Notes under the pieces: model-generated
Seen by the model: only the letters and a program-made list of their open reading frames with translations
What the model was told of the DNA's origin: nothing
Database searches by the model: none
Shown here: in pieces, positions 1 through 10,300 of the stretch
How the letters are laid out: each line of letters opens with the position of its first letter
How positions within the stretch are numbered: the stretch's first letter is position 1
Translations under genes and position numbers: made by a program
Source of the DNA: Corynebacterium tuberculostearicum
GTDB taxonomy: Bacteria; Actinomycetota; Actinomycetes; Mycobacteriales; Mycobacteriaceae
Direction of reading: 5' to 3'
Length of the DNA: 64,000 bases
NCBI RefSeq assembly: GCF_013408445.1
Contig: NZ_JACBZL010000001.1
Span: 1,798,001 to 1,862,000, forward strand

Positions 1-2
1 TC

Positions 3-89
3 GGCGTAGCCTTGGCATCGAGCCTGGTGTTTTTGGTCCTGGGCTTTGCCGTCGCAAAGGGTCTTCGCAGCCGCGAGGTCACCCGGTGA
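3..89 (+). CDS. C-terminal end of a membrane protein (partial)
   Basis: An open frame enters from the left edge and ends at the TGA at 87-89. The visible 28 residues are one hydrophobic helix (ASSLVFLVLGFAVA) followed by a short basic tail (KGLRSREVTR), the look of a last transmembrane segment with a cytoplasmic end. Its stop overlaps the GTG start of the fused ECF transporter gene, so the two are almost certainly translationally coupled. By position it could be the substrate-binding S component of that ECF transporter, but the visible part is too short to assign a family. Confidence 0.6.
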   Translation, partial: GVALASSLVFLVLGFAVAKGLRSREVTR

Positions 90-2443
90 CCGGCGGAGCA
101 CCCGTGTGCGCCGGTGCGACACGCGGGACGGCCCCGGCCCGGTTACGGGTCAGTGGCGCGGGCGTGCGGCACGCCGATGGGCGATGGGCACCTGACATGG
201 TGGATCTCTCCTTCGATTTCGGCACGATCAACGTCATTACGGGACCCGTGGGATGCGGAAAGACGAGCCTGGCCCACCTCATCGCTGGACTGATCCCCTC
301 GCACATCCCCATCGACCATGCCGGATCCGTGCATATCGTCGATGCCGACGGCACCGAATGCCCCGTGGACGGGGACCGGGTCACCTTCGTCGGGCAAGAC
401 CCAGCGACGCAGGTGCTCACGCTTCGAGTCGTCGATGACGTATCCATGGCCCTCGAGTTTTCCCTCGTGGAAGCTGACATCGTCGCCAAGCGATCAGCCG
501 CGGCCCTGTCAGAGCTCGGGCTGTCAGAGCTCGCGGAGAAGGATCCGTGGGCTTTGTCGGGCGGGCAACGCCAGCGGATGGCCATCGCCGGTGCGGTGGC
601 CAGTGCGCCGGAGGTCATGATCTTCGACGAGCCCGCGGCCCACGTCGACGAGGATGGTCGCCGGTCGCTGTTCGCCGCTATCCGTGAATTGCGGGCTCCG
701 GGGCGCGTCATCCTGCTCATCGAGCACGACCTCCGCCCGTTCGACGGGTGGGTCGACACGGTGACAATCCTTGATGTGGACGGGAGCGTCGCCGCCCAAC
801 GAGCGTCGGAGGGCATCGCGGTGAGGGGCATTGCGACGACGGCCGCGACCACCGGAACGCCGGACGACAGTACGCCGGGCACGGGAGCGCCGGACCGTCC
901 CGGTCCGGACCGGCGGCGAAAGTCCCGGAGGGCCGGGAATGGCACCGATCCGGATTCGGAGGCGGATGCCGTTCCGCTGCTGGCCTTGACCGGAGCCAAC
1001 GTGGCCCGGGGCGGGGAGCGGATCCTGAACGGGGCTGATCTGACACTGGAACGGGGCGAGATCCATGCTCTAGTCGGCGCCAACGGAGCCGGTAAGTCCA
1101 CCTTGCTGGCGGTGCTGTCGGGCCAGATGAAGGCGGGAGCGGACATACGGATCGACGGCGAGTCCGCCCGGCGCGCCCCCGACGCCTTCGCGTCGTGGGC
1201 GTTCCAGAACCCCGAGCACCAGTTCACCCGTGCGACCGTCGCCGCGGAAATCGCCTCCGCGCTGGCCGGCACGGACCCGCACGGACCACTCGGCGCCGAT
1301 GAGCTGAGGAAACTGCGGGAAGCCTTGTGCCCCCGGGCACTTGACCCTGTCTCGCCGTTCGTCCTGTCGGGCGGACAGAAAAGACTGTTGGGAATCTTCC
1401 TAGCGGCGGCGGCCAATCGCCGTTTGCTGCTTCTCGACGAGCCGTTGGCGCACCTGGATTCGCCGAGCTCGCGCATCGTACTGGATGCGCTGGCGGAATA
1501 CGCCGGGGCCGGCGGAACCGTTGTGTTCACGTGCCACGACCGCCGTGCCGCGCGAACGTGGGCGGATCGGGCGAGCATCGTCGCCGAAGGGAAGGTCGCC
1601 TGGTCTGGTCCCGCGGCCGACGTGCCGGCTGCCCCGGAGCCGTCCCGGCGGGATCGCGCACTGCCCGCGGCCGGCGCAGGGACGTCCGGGAATGAAAACC
1701 CCTGGACCAGTGAAGCCGCCCCTCGAAGACGCGCAGGGTTGAACGCCATCACGATTGTCGCGGCGGTGATGCTCGTCGTCGCCGCCGGGCTGCTCTCCGG
1801 CGGAGACGCCGTTGTCGCGCTGACGGTGGTCGCGTTCCTCGCACTCGCTGCGATCGCGGAACGCGACGTTCGGGCGACGGCAGGGAAGGTCCTCCTCGTC
1901 CTGTTGAGCGGGGTGTTCTTCGGCTTGATCGGGTGGCGCTCCGAGTTCTATGGAGGTGGGGATGCGGCGGAGGCCGTCCGCCACGGCATCCATCACGGAC
2001 TGCTGTTGACGGCCGTGTTCGCGGGGACAGTCCTGGTCTCCGCGTGCATGCGCGTCGAGGAGCTTTTCGACGCCATGGTGCAACGCCTCCGGGTGCCCTA
2101 CACATGGTGCACCATAGCGATTTCCGGGGTGAGCATCGCGGCGTTCCTGCGCAGCGAAATCCCCCAGCTGACATGGGCGATTAGATTGCGCTCGATGCGA
2201 CCAGGGCAGTTTTTCCGCTCCGGTTTCATTCGCGCGACGACGCCCGCGCGCATCGCCTTCCCCTTGTTCGTCAGCGCCGTGCGCGGCGCCGAAAAGCTGT
2301 CCCTGACCCTGGCGATGCGCAACTTCGGCCGCCATCCGCGGCGTACCTTCCGCACCGATCATCCCTGGCGAGTGCGTGACGGTTTCGCGGCCGCAGCGTC
2401 CGCCGCGGCCTTCGTTGCCGCCCTGGTGTCCGCAGTGACTTGA
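86..2443 (+). CDS. Fused ECF-type ABC transporter, two ATPase domains plus T-like membrane domain
   Basis: Energy-coupling module of an ECF importer in one 785-residue chain. ATPase domain 1 has Walker A GPVGCGKTS (about 53-61), signature LSGGQRQR (about 157) and Walker B VMIFDEP. ATPase domain 2 has Walker A GANGAGKST (about 331), signature LSGGQKRL (about 428) and LLLLDEPLAHLD. From about residue 553 the chain is hydrophobic with several transmembrane helices and ends in an EcfT-like coupling region (LTLAMRNFG). A Pro/Arg/Asp-rich linker joins the ATPases. ECF modules need a separate S component, and the gene ending at 89 is the candidate. Family members carry vitamins or Ni/Co ions. The siderophore-like genes downstream suggest metal or metallophore uptake, which is inference. 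The GTG start is chosen because it overlaps the upstream stop. Confidence 0.85.
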   Translation: MTGGAPVCAGATRGTAPARLRVSGAGVRHADGRWAPDMVDLSFDFGTINVITGPVGCGKTSLAHLIAGLIPSHIPIDHAGSVHIVDADGTECPVDGDRVTFVGQDPATQVLTLRVVDDVSMALEFSLVEADIVAKRSAAALSELGLSELAEKDPWALSGGQRQRMAIAGAVASAPEVMIFDEPAAHVDEDGRRSLFAAIRELRAPGRVILLIEHDLRPFDGWVDTVTILDVDGSVAAQRASEGIAVRGIATTAATTGTPDDSTPGTGAPDRPGPDRRRKSRRAGNGTDPDSEADAVPLLALTGANVARGGERILNGADLTLERGEIHALVGANGAGKSTLLAVLSGQMKAGADIRIDGESARRAPDAFASWAFQNPEHQFTRATVAAEIASALAGTDPHGPLGADELRKLREALCPRALDPVSPFVLSGGQKRLLGIFLAAAANRRLLLLDEPLAHLDSPSSRIVLDALAEYAGAGGTVVFTCHDRRAARTWADRASIVAEGKVAWSGPAADVPAAPEPSRRDRALPAAGAGTSGNENPWTSEAAPRRRAGLNAITIVAAVMLVVAAGLLSGGDAVVALTVVAFLALAAIAERDVRATAGKVLLVLLSGVFFGLIGWRSEFYGGGDAAEAVRHGIHHGLLLTAVFAGTVLVSACMRVEELFDAMVQRLRVPYTWCTIAISGVSIAAFLRSEIPQLTWAIRLRSMRPGQFFRSGFIRATTPARIAFPLFVSAVRGAEKLSLTLAMRNFGRHPRRTFRTDHPWRVRDGFAAAASAAAFVAALVSAVT

Positions 2444-2617
2444 CGGGCACCCGGAACCGGCGGGCCCCGAGCCCGCGAGCGTTTCCGAGCCTGTGCGGAG
2501 ACGCGCCCCACCCAGTTGCTTCACCCCTTCAACCCTTCAGACACACCCTCCGGGTCACGCCATGCGGGCCCGGTCCGCCCGGCACCTGCATGGCGCCGAC
2601 AACCGAAAGAGGTACCA

Positions 2618-4390
2618 GTGAACACGATCCGGACCATCAGCGACGTGCTTCGGGACAAGGCCGATGAGACGAAGAAGGGGATCACCTTCGTCGAGAACCG
2701 GCGGGACGTCTTCGTCCCGTACGGCCGGGTCCATGCGGAGGCGGTGGCGGTTGCGACTCGGTTGGCCGAAGCCGGCATCGGCCCCGACGACCGCATAATC
2801 TTCCAGGTTTCGGAGAACCGCGGGCTCATCCGGGCGTTCTGGGGCTGCGTCTACGTCGGCGCGGTTCCGGCGCTTGCGCCGCCGGTGTCGGGCCCGGCTG
2901 ACGTCGACAGGGTGCGGACGCTCTTGGACATGATGCCCGGGGCCCCGATCCTGGTCGATGAACGCAGTCACACGCTGCTCACCGGCGCAAACGGTGCCGT
3001 AGTCGTGGACGAGGACCGGCTGCTCGACGTGTCCATAGTCAATGACGCCGCCGCGGAACCGGGGGCGGCGATGCCGGGTGATGCTGAATCGGACTTCTCT
3101 CAGCCGGGGGACGTGGATTCCGGGGAGGGCGCCGGCGCGGTCCCCGTGTTCCCGGTGCGGGGTGGGACGGGCGGCGAAGCCCTTATCCAGTTTTCGTCCG
3201 GTTCCACGGGATCGCCGAAGGGCGTCATCGTAACCAACGAGTCCGTGCTGAACGGTCTGCGCGCGACGATCCCACGCCACGCGCACCGGTACGAGAACAA
3301 GATGCTCACGTGGCTGCCTTTGACCCACAACCTTTCGCTGATCGGCTTCCACGTCTACGCCCTTTTCCGTGGGTACGACCAGGTGTTGCTGCCGGTTTCC
3401 GAGGTGATCGCCGATCCCCGGAGTTGGTTCGAGGCCGTGACCAGGCACCGGCCGACGGTGACCGTGTGCCCGAACTTCGCGTTCAAGCACTTCCTGCGCC
3501 ATCTCGAGCGCCGGCCCCTCGGGCCCGACCACGGTTATGACTTCTCCAACGTCCAGAAGCTGATGAGCGGTTCTGAACCCATCGACGCTCCATTGGCCCG
3601 GAAGTTCCTCGCGGCGATGTCCGCCCTGGGCCTCCGGGAGGATGCCCTGACCTCCGCCTACGGAATGTCTGAAGCTTGCCTGCTGGTCACGACCCGGGAC
3701 ATCTACTCGGGTCTGTCCACGGTGCGGCTTGACCGGAAGGGCATCACCATGGGGCAGCGTTTCGAGGACATCGAGAGCGAGTCTGGAGCTGAGTTCGTCG
3801 CCTTGGGCAAGGCCGTCCCGGGGATCTCGTTGACCATCCGCGGTGACGGGGGCGGGGTCCTCGGCGACGGCACCGTCGGTGAAATCCACATCGCCGGCGC
3901 TCCGATGACCCGCGCCGCGATCACGGCAGAGGGGATCGTGGAGCACGAGCTTACCGATGACGGGGCGTTCGCCACGGGGGACATGGGCATTCTCCGCGAC
4001 GGCGAGTTGTTCGTCCTCGGCCGGAAGAAGGACATCATCTTCGTCAACGGCCGGAACTACTATTCGGCCGATTTGGAAGCCGTGCTGGAGAATGTGCTTG
4101 ACCGCGATGTCGCCGTTCTCGGCCGGAGCAACCCAGCCACGGGCGAAGAGGAGATCGCCGTGTTCCTGGCCAGGCAGACCCCGACCGATCGTGCGGCCGA
4201 CGGTGCGACCGGTGTCGGGCAATCGGACGCGGATGAAACTCCGATCGATGAACAGGCGGTGGCCCGTTCCGCGATGACCGAGCTGATGCGCGTCGCCGGG
4301 GTGCCCGCTTCCCGGGTTCTGTGGGTCGACGAGCTGCCCGTCGCGTCTAACGGCAAGAAGCTCCGCCGCAAGCTCGAGGCTCTGCTCTGA
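2618..4390 (+). CDS. FAAL-like acyl-AMP ligase (ANL superfamily), probable starter-unit activator
   Basis: An adenylate-forming enzyme of about 590 residues that should activate a carboxylic acid with ATP and load the N-terminal carrier domain of the NRPS that begins 4 bases downstream. Motifs: FSSGSTGSPKG (about 191), YGMSEA (about 347), ATGDMG (about 452) and the C-terminal lysine region SNGKKLRRK. WLPLTHNLSLIG and TVCPNFAFKHFL resemble fatty-acyl-AMP ligases rather than salicyl- or dihydroxybenzoyl-AMP ligases of the YbtE/EntE type. The GTG start at 2618 is preferred over in-frame upstream starts because GAAAGAGG lies just before it and the core fold begins here. The starter acid cannot be read from the sequence: fatty, short-chain or aromatic acids all remain possible. 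Confidence 0.8.
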   Translation: MNTIRTISDVLRDKADETKKGITFVENRRDVFVPYGRVHAEAVAVATRLAEAGIGPDDRIIFQVSENRGLIRAFWGCVYVGAVPALAPPVSGPADVDRVRTLLDMMPGAPILVDERSHTLLTGANGAVVVDEDRLLDVSIVNDAAAEPGAAMPGDAESDFSQPGDVDSGEGAGAVPVFPVRGGTGGEALIQFSSGSTGSPKGVIVTNESVLNGLRATIPRHAHRYENKMLTWLPLTHNLSLIGFHVYALFRGYDQVLLPVSEVIADPRSWFEAVTRHRPTVTVCPNFAFKHFLRHLERRPLGPDHGYDFSNVQKLMSGSEPIDAPLARKFLAAMSALGLREDALTSAYGMSEACLLVTTRDIYSGLSTVRLDRKGITMGQRFEDIESESGAEFVALGKAVPGISLTIRGDGGGVLGDGTVGEIHIAGAPMTRAAITAEGIVEHELTDDGAFATGDMGILRDGELFVLGRKKDIIFVNGRNYYSADLEAVLENVLDRDVAVLGRSNPATGEEEIAVFLARQTPTDRAADGATGVGQSDADETPIDEQAVARSAMTELMRVAGVPASRVLWVDELPVASNGKKLRRKLEALL

Positions 4391-4394
4391 GGCG

Positions 4395-7300
4395 ATGACC
4401 ATGACCAATGAAACGATCGCGCCGGCCGCCGCATCTACCGCCGTGGGAGGAACCCGCACCGGGGCCCGAGTCGCCCCCGAACGGCTGTCGGAGTCCATCG
4501 CCGACGCCATCGGCGTGCACCTGGATTCGGCGGACGTGAAACTCCGCGACCACATCCCGAACTCCCTGACTTTCCTCCAGATGCTGCTGGCGCTGGAGGA
4601 TGAGTACGGGGTCAGCATCGATTACGCGGCGATGGACCCCGGGGCCACGGTCGCTGATTTGGCGGCCACCATCGACGCGGCCCGGGGTGGCGCTGATGCC
4701 GGATCTGCCGCATGCGCCGCTGCCGACCCCGCTGCGGCGACGGATGAGTCGGATGACGGCGGGGCCGGCAAAAATGGGGCCGATCCCGCGGATGCGGTCC
4801 CGCTCAATCCGATCCAGACCGCCTATCTGCTCGGCGCGGACGAGGACATCGAGCTTGGCGGCCAAGCGACGTACATCTACGCGGAATCCCGGCACGACCA
4901 TCCGTTGCCGCAGGTGGAGGAGGCCGTGCAGGCGGTCTTCGGGCGTCACGACGTGCTGTTCCATCGGCTCGACGTCGATGCCGGGGTCTTGAGCCCGACC
5001 GGCGCGTGCCTCGCCACCGTCGAGGTAGTCGGGTCCGGCGACGATGTCGACGCGGCGGTGGGGGAGATCCGTCGGGACATGCGAACCGCGGCGCGATCGT
5101 CGAACGAGGATGGTCCCATGGTCGCCGCGAGGCTGCTCGCAGATGCGGGCGGGTGCAGGATGTTCATCTACTTCAACATGATCGTCATGGATGCGGGTTC
5201 GGTGTACCTGTTCTTCGACGAGCTCGAATCCCTGCTGGCCGGGGAGTCGCCGGCTCCGGCTTCCAGATATGGGGATGCTGTGGCGGCAATCTCCGCGCGC
5301 CGGCGCGACGGGAAACGGCCCGAGGACCTCGCCTATTGGGAGAAGAAGGCCGCAGATCTGCCGCGGCGCCCGGAGTTCCCGGCGGCCGTGGAGGGTGGCG
5401 ACGATTGGTCGACCCGGCGCTTGGGCACGGTGCTTGACGCGGAGGTCACCGCCAAGCTCGGCGAACGTGCCCGCCGCATTGGAGTTACCCTGTCGTCGCT
5501 GGTGATGGCCGTCAACGCCGCCGTCGTCTGCAGGTGGCTGCCCGAATCCGCGTTGACGGTCAATGTGACTGTCAGCGAACGCAGCGGCCTCGCTGCGGGC
5601 ACGAGGGTGATGGGAGATTTCACTTCATCGATGCTCGTCGGCGTCGACGCCGGGAGAGCCGCGACCATCGACGGGTTGGCGGAGGTGATCGACCTGGACA
5701 TCCGCGAAGGGCTGTCCCACCGCGGCGTTTCCGGTGTGGAGGTGCTACAGCGATTCCTTCGGGACGCGGCCAATCAGTCCCAGGCCACTGCTCCAGTGGT
5801 GTTCACCAGCTACCTCGGCGGCGAGCGGGGAAGCGGGCGCAGCCCGGTCATCGAACGCGTCTACACGCAAACCGCGCAGGTGTGCCTCGACATTCAGGTG
5901 ATGCCGGCATCGGGCGGGATGGCGTTGTCGTGGGACGTGGTCGACGATTACTTCCCTGCGGTAGATGCGATGTTCGGGGCCGTTGCGGAGGCCCTGGACG
6001 TGGTGGCGGAGGGTGGAGAGGCTCTGCCCATCCGTCATGCGGAGACGGAGGGGGCCGTCGCCCGCTACAACGACGCTGCGGGACCGATCCACGATGACAC
6101 CCTGGTTTCGCTTGTCGAATCCGCATGCGCGGCGACTCCGGACGCACCGGCCGTGCGCCTCGCTGCCCGGGGCATCTCGTACACCTACGCCGAGGTCTGG
6201 GCCCGGGCCGGACGCATCGCCCGCCAACTCTCGGATTCCGGCGTCGAGGCGGGGGATGCGGTGATCGTGCGCTACACCAAGCATCCCGACGACATCGTCA
6301 ACATGGTCGGCGTATTGCGTGCGGGAGCCGCATTCGTGCCTGTCGACGCGGGCATGCCGACCCAGCGACAAGAATACGTCGTGGAAGCCTCAGGTGCGGC
6401 GGGCCCGATTCTGGACACCGGCATGATCGATGAACTGGACCAAAGCGGAGTGGCGGGCGTCGGCAAGCCCGCAGCCGCGGAAGTCTGCGACCGCGCGGGC
6501 AGCGCGGGTGCGCACTCTTCGCCCGGCACTGCCCCTGACGACCTTGCCTACGTCATCTTCACCTCGGGGACCACGGGCCGTCCAAAGGGTGTGCGGATCA
6601 GTCATCGCAACTGCGTCAACACCATCCTCGACGTGAACCGGCGGTATGGAGTCACCTCCGCCGATCGCATCATCGGATTGTCGTCGCTGGGATTCGACCT
6701 GTCGGTCTACGACGTGTTCGGTGCGTTCGCGGCAGGCGCGACGGTGACGATGGTCGGAGACGAACGCGACGCCGATGAAATCCTCGACGTCTTGCGGGAA
6801 GAGCGGGTCACGCTGTGGAACTCCGCGCCCGCCCTGTTGGAGCTCGCCCTGGTCCGGGCGGCGGACGACGACGTGTTCCCGGATGTGCGCACCGTATTGC
6901 TCAGCGGCGATCGCATCGCAGCGGGGCTTCCGGCACGCGCCATGGCCATGTTCCCGAACGCGTCGATCAATAGCCTCGGCGGTGCGACCGAAGGAAGCAT
7001 TTGGTCCATCCACTGCCCGCTGCAACGCGACAGCCTGGAAAACCGCATTCCCTACGGGTACCCGCTGGCGAACCAGGGCATCCACGTGCTCGCGCCCGAC
7101 GGGGTGCATTGCCCCGTTGGCGTGCCGGGGGAAATCCACATCAGCGGTCTCGGCGTCGCGCAGGGGTACGCGGCCGATCCGGAGCGGACCGCTGCCGCCT
7201 TCGGGCATGTCCCAGGTATCGGGCGCTGCTACCGGACCGGAGACGTGGGCATGTTCAATGCGGAGGGTTTTGTGGAATTTCTCGGCCGCCGCGATCGTCA

Positions 7301-10300
7301 GGTGAAAATCGCGGGCTTCCGCGTCGAACTTGGAGAAATCGAATCGGTCCTCGAGCGGTCCGGCCTGGTGACCGCGTCGATGGCGGCGGTCGTCGAATCG
7401 GGCGATCGGGGACTCCTGGCGTGCCTCTACGTTCCGGCGGACGACATGACCGGCTCGCGGGATGCCGTCCGGGCCGAGCTTGCCCGCTGCTTGCCAGCGT
7501 ACATGGTACCGACGGTCCTGCTGCCGGTGGCGCACCTGCCCGTTACCGTCAACGGGAAACTGGATCAGGAGGAAATTCGTAGGCACGTCGGCGCCGCGGG
7601 CGGCGGGGCAACGGCCGATAGCGAGGCCGCCGGGGTGGGGGCCGGAGCCGTGGGCGCGCCTGGTTCCGTCGCCGACCCCGGGGCGATCGAGTTGGTGTCC
7701 GGAGTCTTCGACGAGATCCTCGGGGAAGCCCCGTCGACGGGTGCCGCGGATCCGACGTGTGGCGCGGGAGAGTCTTTCTTCCACCGCGGCGGCGATTCCT
7801 TGCAATTCCAGGTTATGATGCGCGCGATCCGGCAGAAGACGGGAGTCCGGCTCCGTTTCCGCGACGTCATCGCCGACCCGACCATCGCGCACATCGCCGG
7901 CCTTGTCTCGGAAGCCATGCGGGAGTCCAGGGCCGAGTCTGAAGACGTCGCCGAGGCAATGTCTTCCCCCGATTGTGCCGTCGGTGCCGGTTCAGCCGCA
8001 GGAGGCGCCCGAGAATGTTCCGCGAGTGCCCACGGGAAGGATCCGGTGGAACAATTCGGGGACGACCCCCACGCGCCGTTCCCCCTGACCGACATGCAGA
8101 AGGCCTACTACGTTGGCCGGAACTCCGGGTTCGAGCTGGGCGGCGTCACCGAGCACTACTACATCGAATCCGTCACAGAACCAGGTATCGACATCGACCG
8201 CCTGGAGGAAGCCCTCGACAATCTAATCCGCAGGCATCCGATGTTGCGCGTCGTGTTCACCGCACAAGCCACGCAGCGGATCCTGCCGGAGGTTCCGCGC
8301 TACCGCATTGACGTCGCCGACTACCGGGCCGCCGATGAGGCGACCGTGGTCGAGGCGGTGCGGCGCAAGCGCGATGAGCTGAGCCACCAGGTATTCGATC
8401 TGGGCAGCTGGCCCTTGTTCCATCTGTCGGCGTTCGCGCTCCCGGACGGGCGGCACCGCCTGTTCTTCAGCGTGGATATGATCATCGGAGACGGGGCGAG
8501 CCAGCGGATTTTCATCGACGACCTGGACAAGCTGTACCGGGGAATGGAGCTTCCCCCCGTCACTGGCGACTACCGCACGTACGTCTTGGAGATGAAGCGC
8601 CGGGAAGCTTCGGCGGTCGGGCGGGGCGAAGAGACGTTGACTCGGACGGTGGTCGAGGAATTCCCGCCCGGCAACACCCTTCCATCAAGCGGTGCGGCCG
8701 CGGACGTGGATGTGCCGCGGATGCGTCGCCTGACGTACACATTCACCGCTGCGGAAACCGCACTGTTGCGGGAACGGGCCAGCGCCGCCGACGGCAGCGT
8801 GTCCGCACTGCTTCTCGCCTGCTATGCGACGAGCCTGTCGCTGTGGTCGAGGGGGGATTCGGTCGGCATCAACATCACCACGTACAATCGTGATCCCGAA
8901 ATCGCCGACGTCGCCGGCGTCTTCGGTGATTTCACCGGCGTGATTCTGATGCCGGTGAAAGCGGCCGCCGACCATGATCTCCGTTGGTGGACGGCGGAAC
9001 TGCGCGACCGGCTGCTCGGGCACATGGCGGCCGGGTACTCCGGGGTGTCGTTGCTCGGTGCCATCGCGCGCCACCGGGGTCTGCCTGTCGGACAGGCCGT
9101 AGCGCCGTTCGTGTACACCTCGTTGCTGTTCGGCGAGGGTTCCGCGGCAGGCGATGGCTCGGGCAGGGATGCCCACGTCCTGGGAGACGTCGATTACGCC
9201 ATCTCCCAGACCCCGCAGGTGCTGTTGGACAACCAGGTGATGGAGGTCGACGGGCGTATCAACGTCGCCTGGGATTTCGTCGAGCAGATTCTGAAACCGG
9301 AACTGGTGGAGGACATCTTCGACCACTACATCAGGTCGGTGTCGGGCTTCGCCGGGGGCTGCCCCGAAGCGGCGCCGCTGAGCGTCGGCCAGGTTCGGCA
9401 CCTGCGCCTGGCGGTCGGGGGCACTTCTTCCGGCGGTGGGGCGATCGACGACGGCGTCTCGGGCGCGTCATCGGCGGAGCGCGACAGATCGGGCGCGATC
9501 TCGAGGATCGCATCCGGGGACCTGTTGGGCCGAGCTCGCGGATACCTGACGGTCATCACCGGGATGGTCCGGGCCGATCTCGGCGGCGCCGAAGCCGGCG
9601 CGGACGACGACCTGTTCCTCCTCGGCTACGACTCCCTGGGATTCGTGAAGCTAATGCAGCGGATTCAGGACATCACCGGGGCGTCGGTGCCGCTCGCGGA
9701 AGCGCTGGCCAAGCCGACGCCACGTGGCGTGGCCGAGCTCGTCGACCAGTCGACGGCCACGCCGACCGACCGGCGGGACGCGGATGACCCCGGCGCGTCG
9801 GCCGCGGACCGTTCGCTGGTCCTATTGCGCAGCGGCGATGAGGCGCGCCCGATCTTCCTCGTCCACGGCGGATTCGGCACCGTCGACATCTACCGAGACC
9901 TGGCACTCGCGATCCCCGGTGGCGGGCAGGTGTGGGGTGTCGGCTTCGCGGAGTTCGAGAGACCATTCCCCCACGCTACCGGCATCGGCGACATCGCGGC
10001 CCACTACTCGGGCCGGGTCCGCGAGGTGCTCGTCGACGGTGCCGCCCCGGCGATCGTCGGATGGAGCCTCGGCGGCACCATCGCAGCCGAGATGGTGCTC
10101 CGTTTGGCCGATCTCGATCCCGCGCTGGTATTTCTCGACAGCCTGGCTCCGGGGATCGCGGTCGACGTCGGGGATTTCGACGCGGAATCCGAAAAGGGAC
10201 TGCTGTCCCGGGTGGTGCCCTCGATCGCCAATCTCCCGCACGGAACGCCGGTTTCCCGCCTCTGGGCGGAGTTCGACGGGGTCGACGAGACCGACGGGGA

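Noticed and set aside
79..1752. Long minus-strand open frame of 557 codons
   Set aside because: It is a shadow of the ECF transporter gene: the opposite strand has intact Walker and signature motifs, while this frame has no recognisable domain and an Arg/Ser/Ala-rich composition typical of antisense frames in high-G+C DNA.
2444..2617. Possible DtxR/IdeR or Zur box before the ligase gene
   Set aside because: I found no sequence resembling TTAGGTTAG-type or Zur-type palindromes in this gap; the controlling promoter may lie left of the window.
2555..4618. Minus-strand open frame of 687 codons over the ligase gene
   Set aside because: Antisense shadow of the acyl-AMP ligase, with no domain and no ribosome-binding site.
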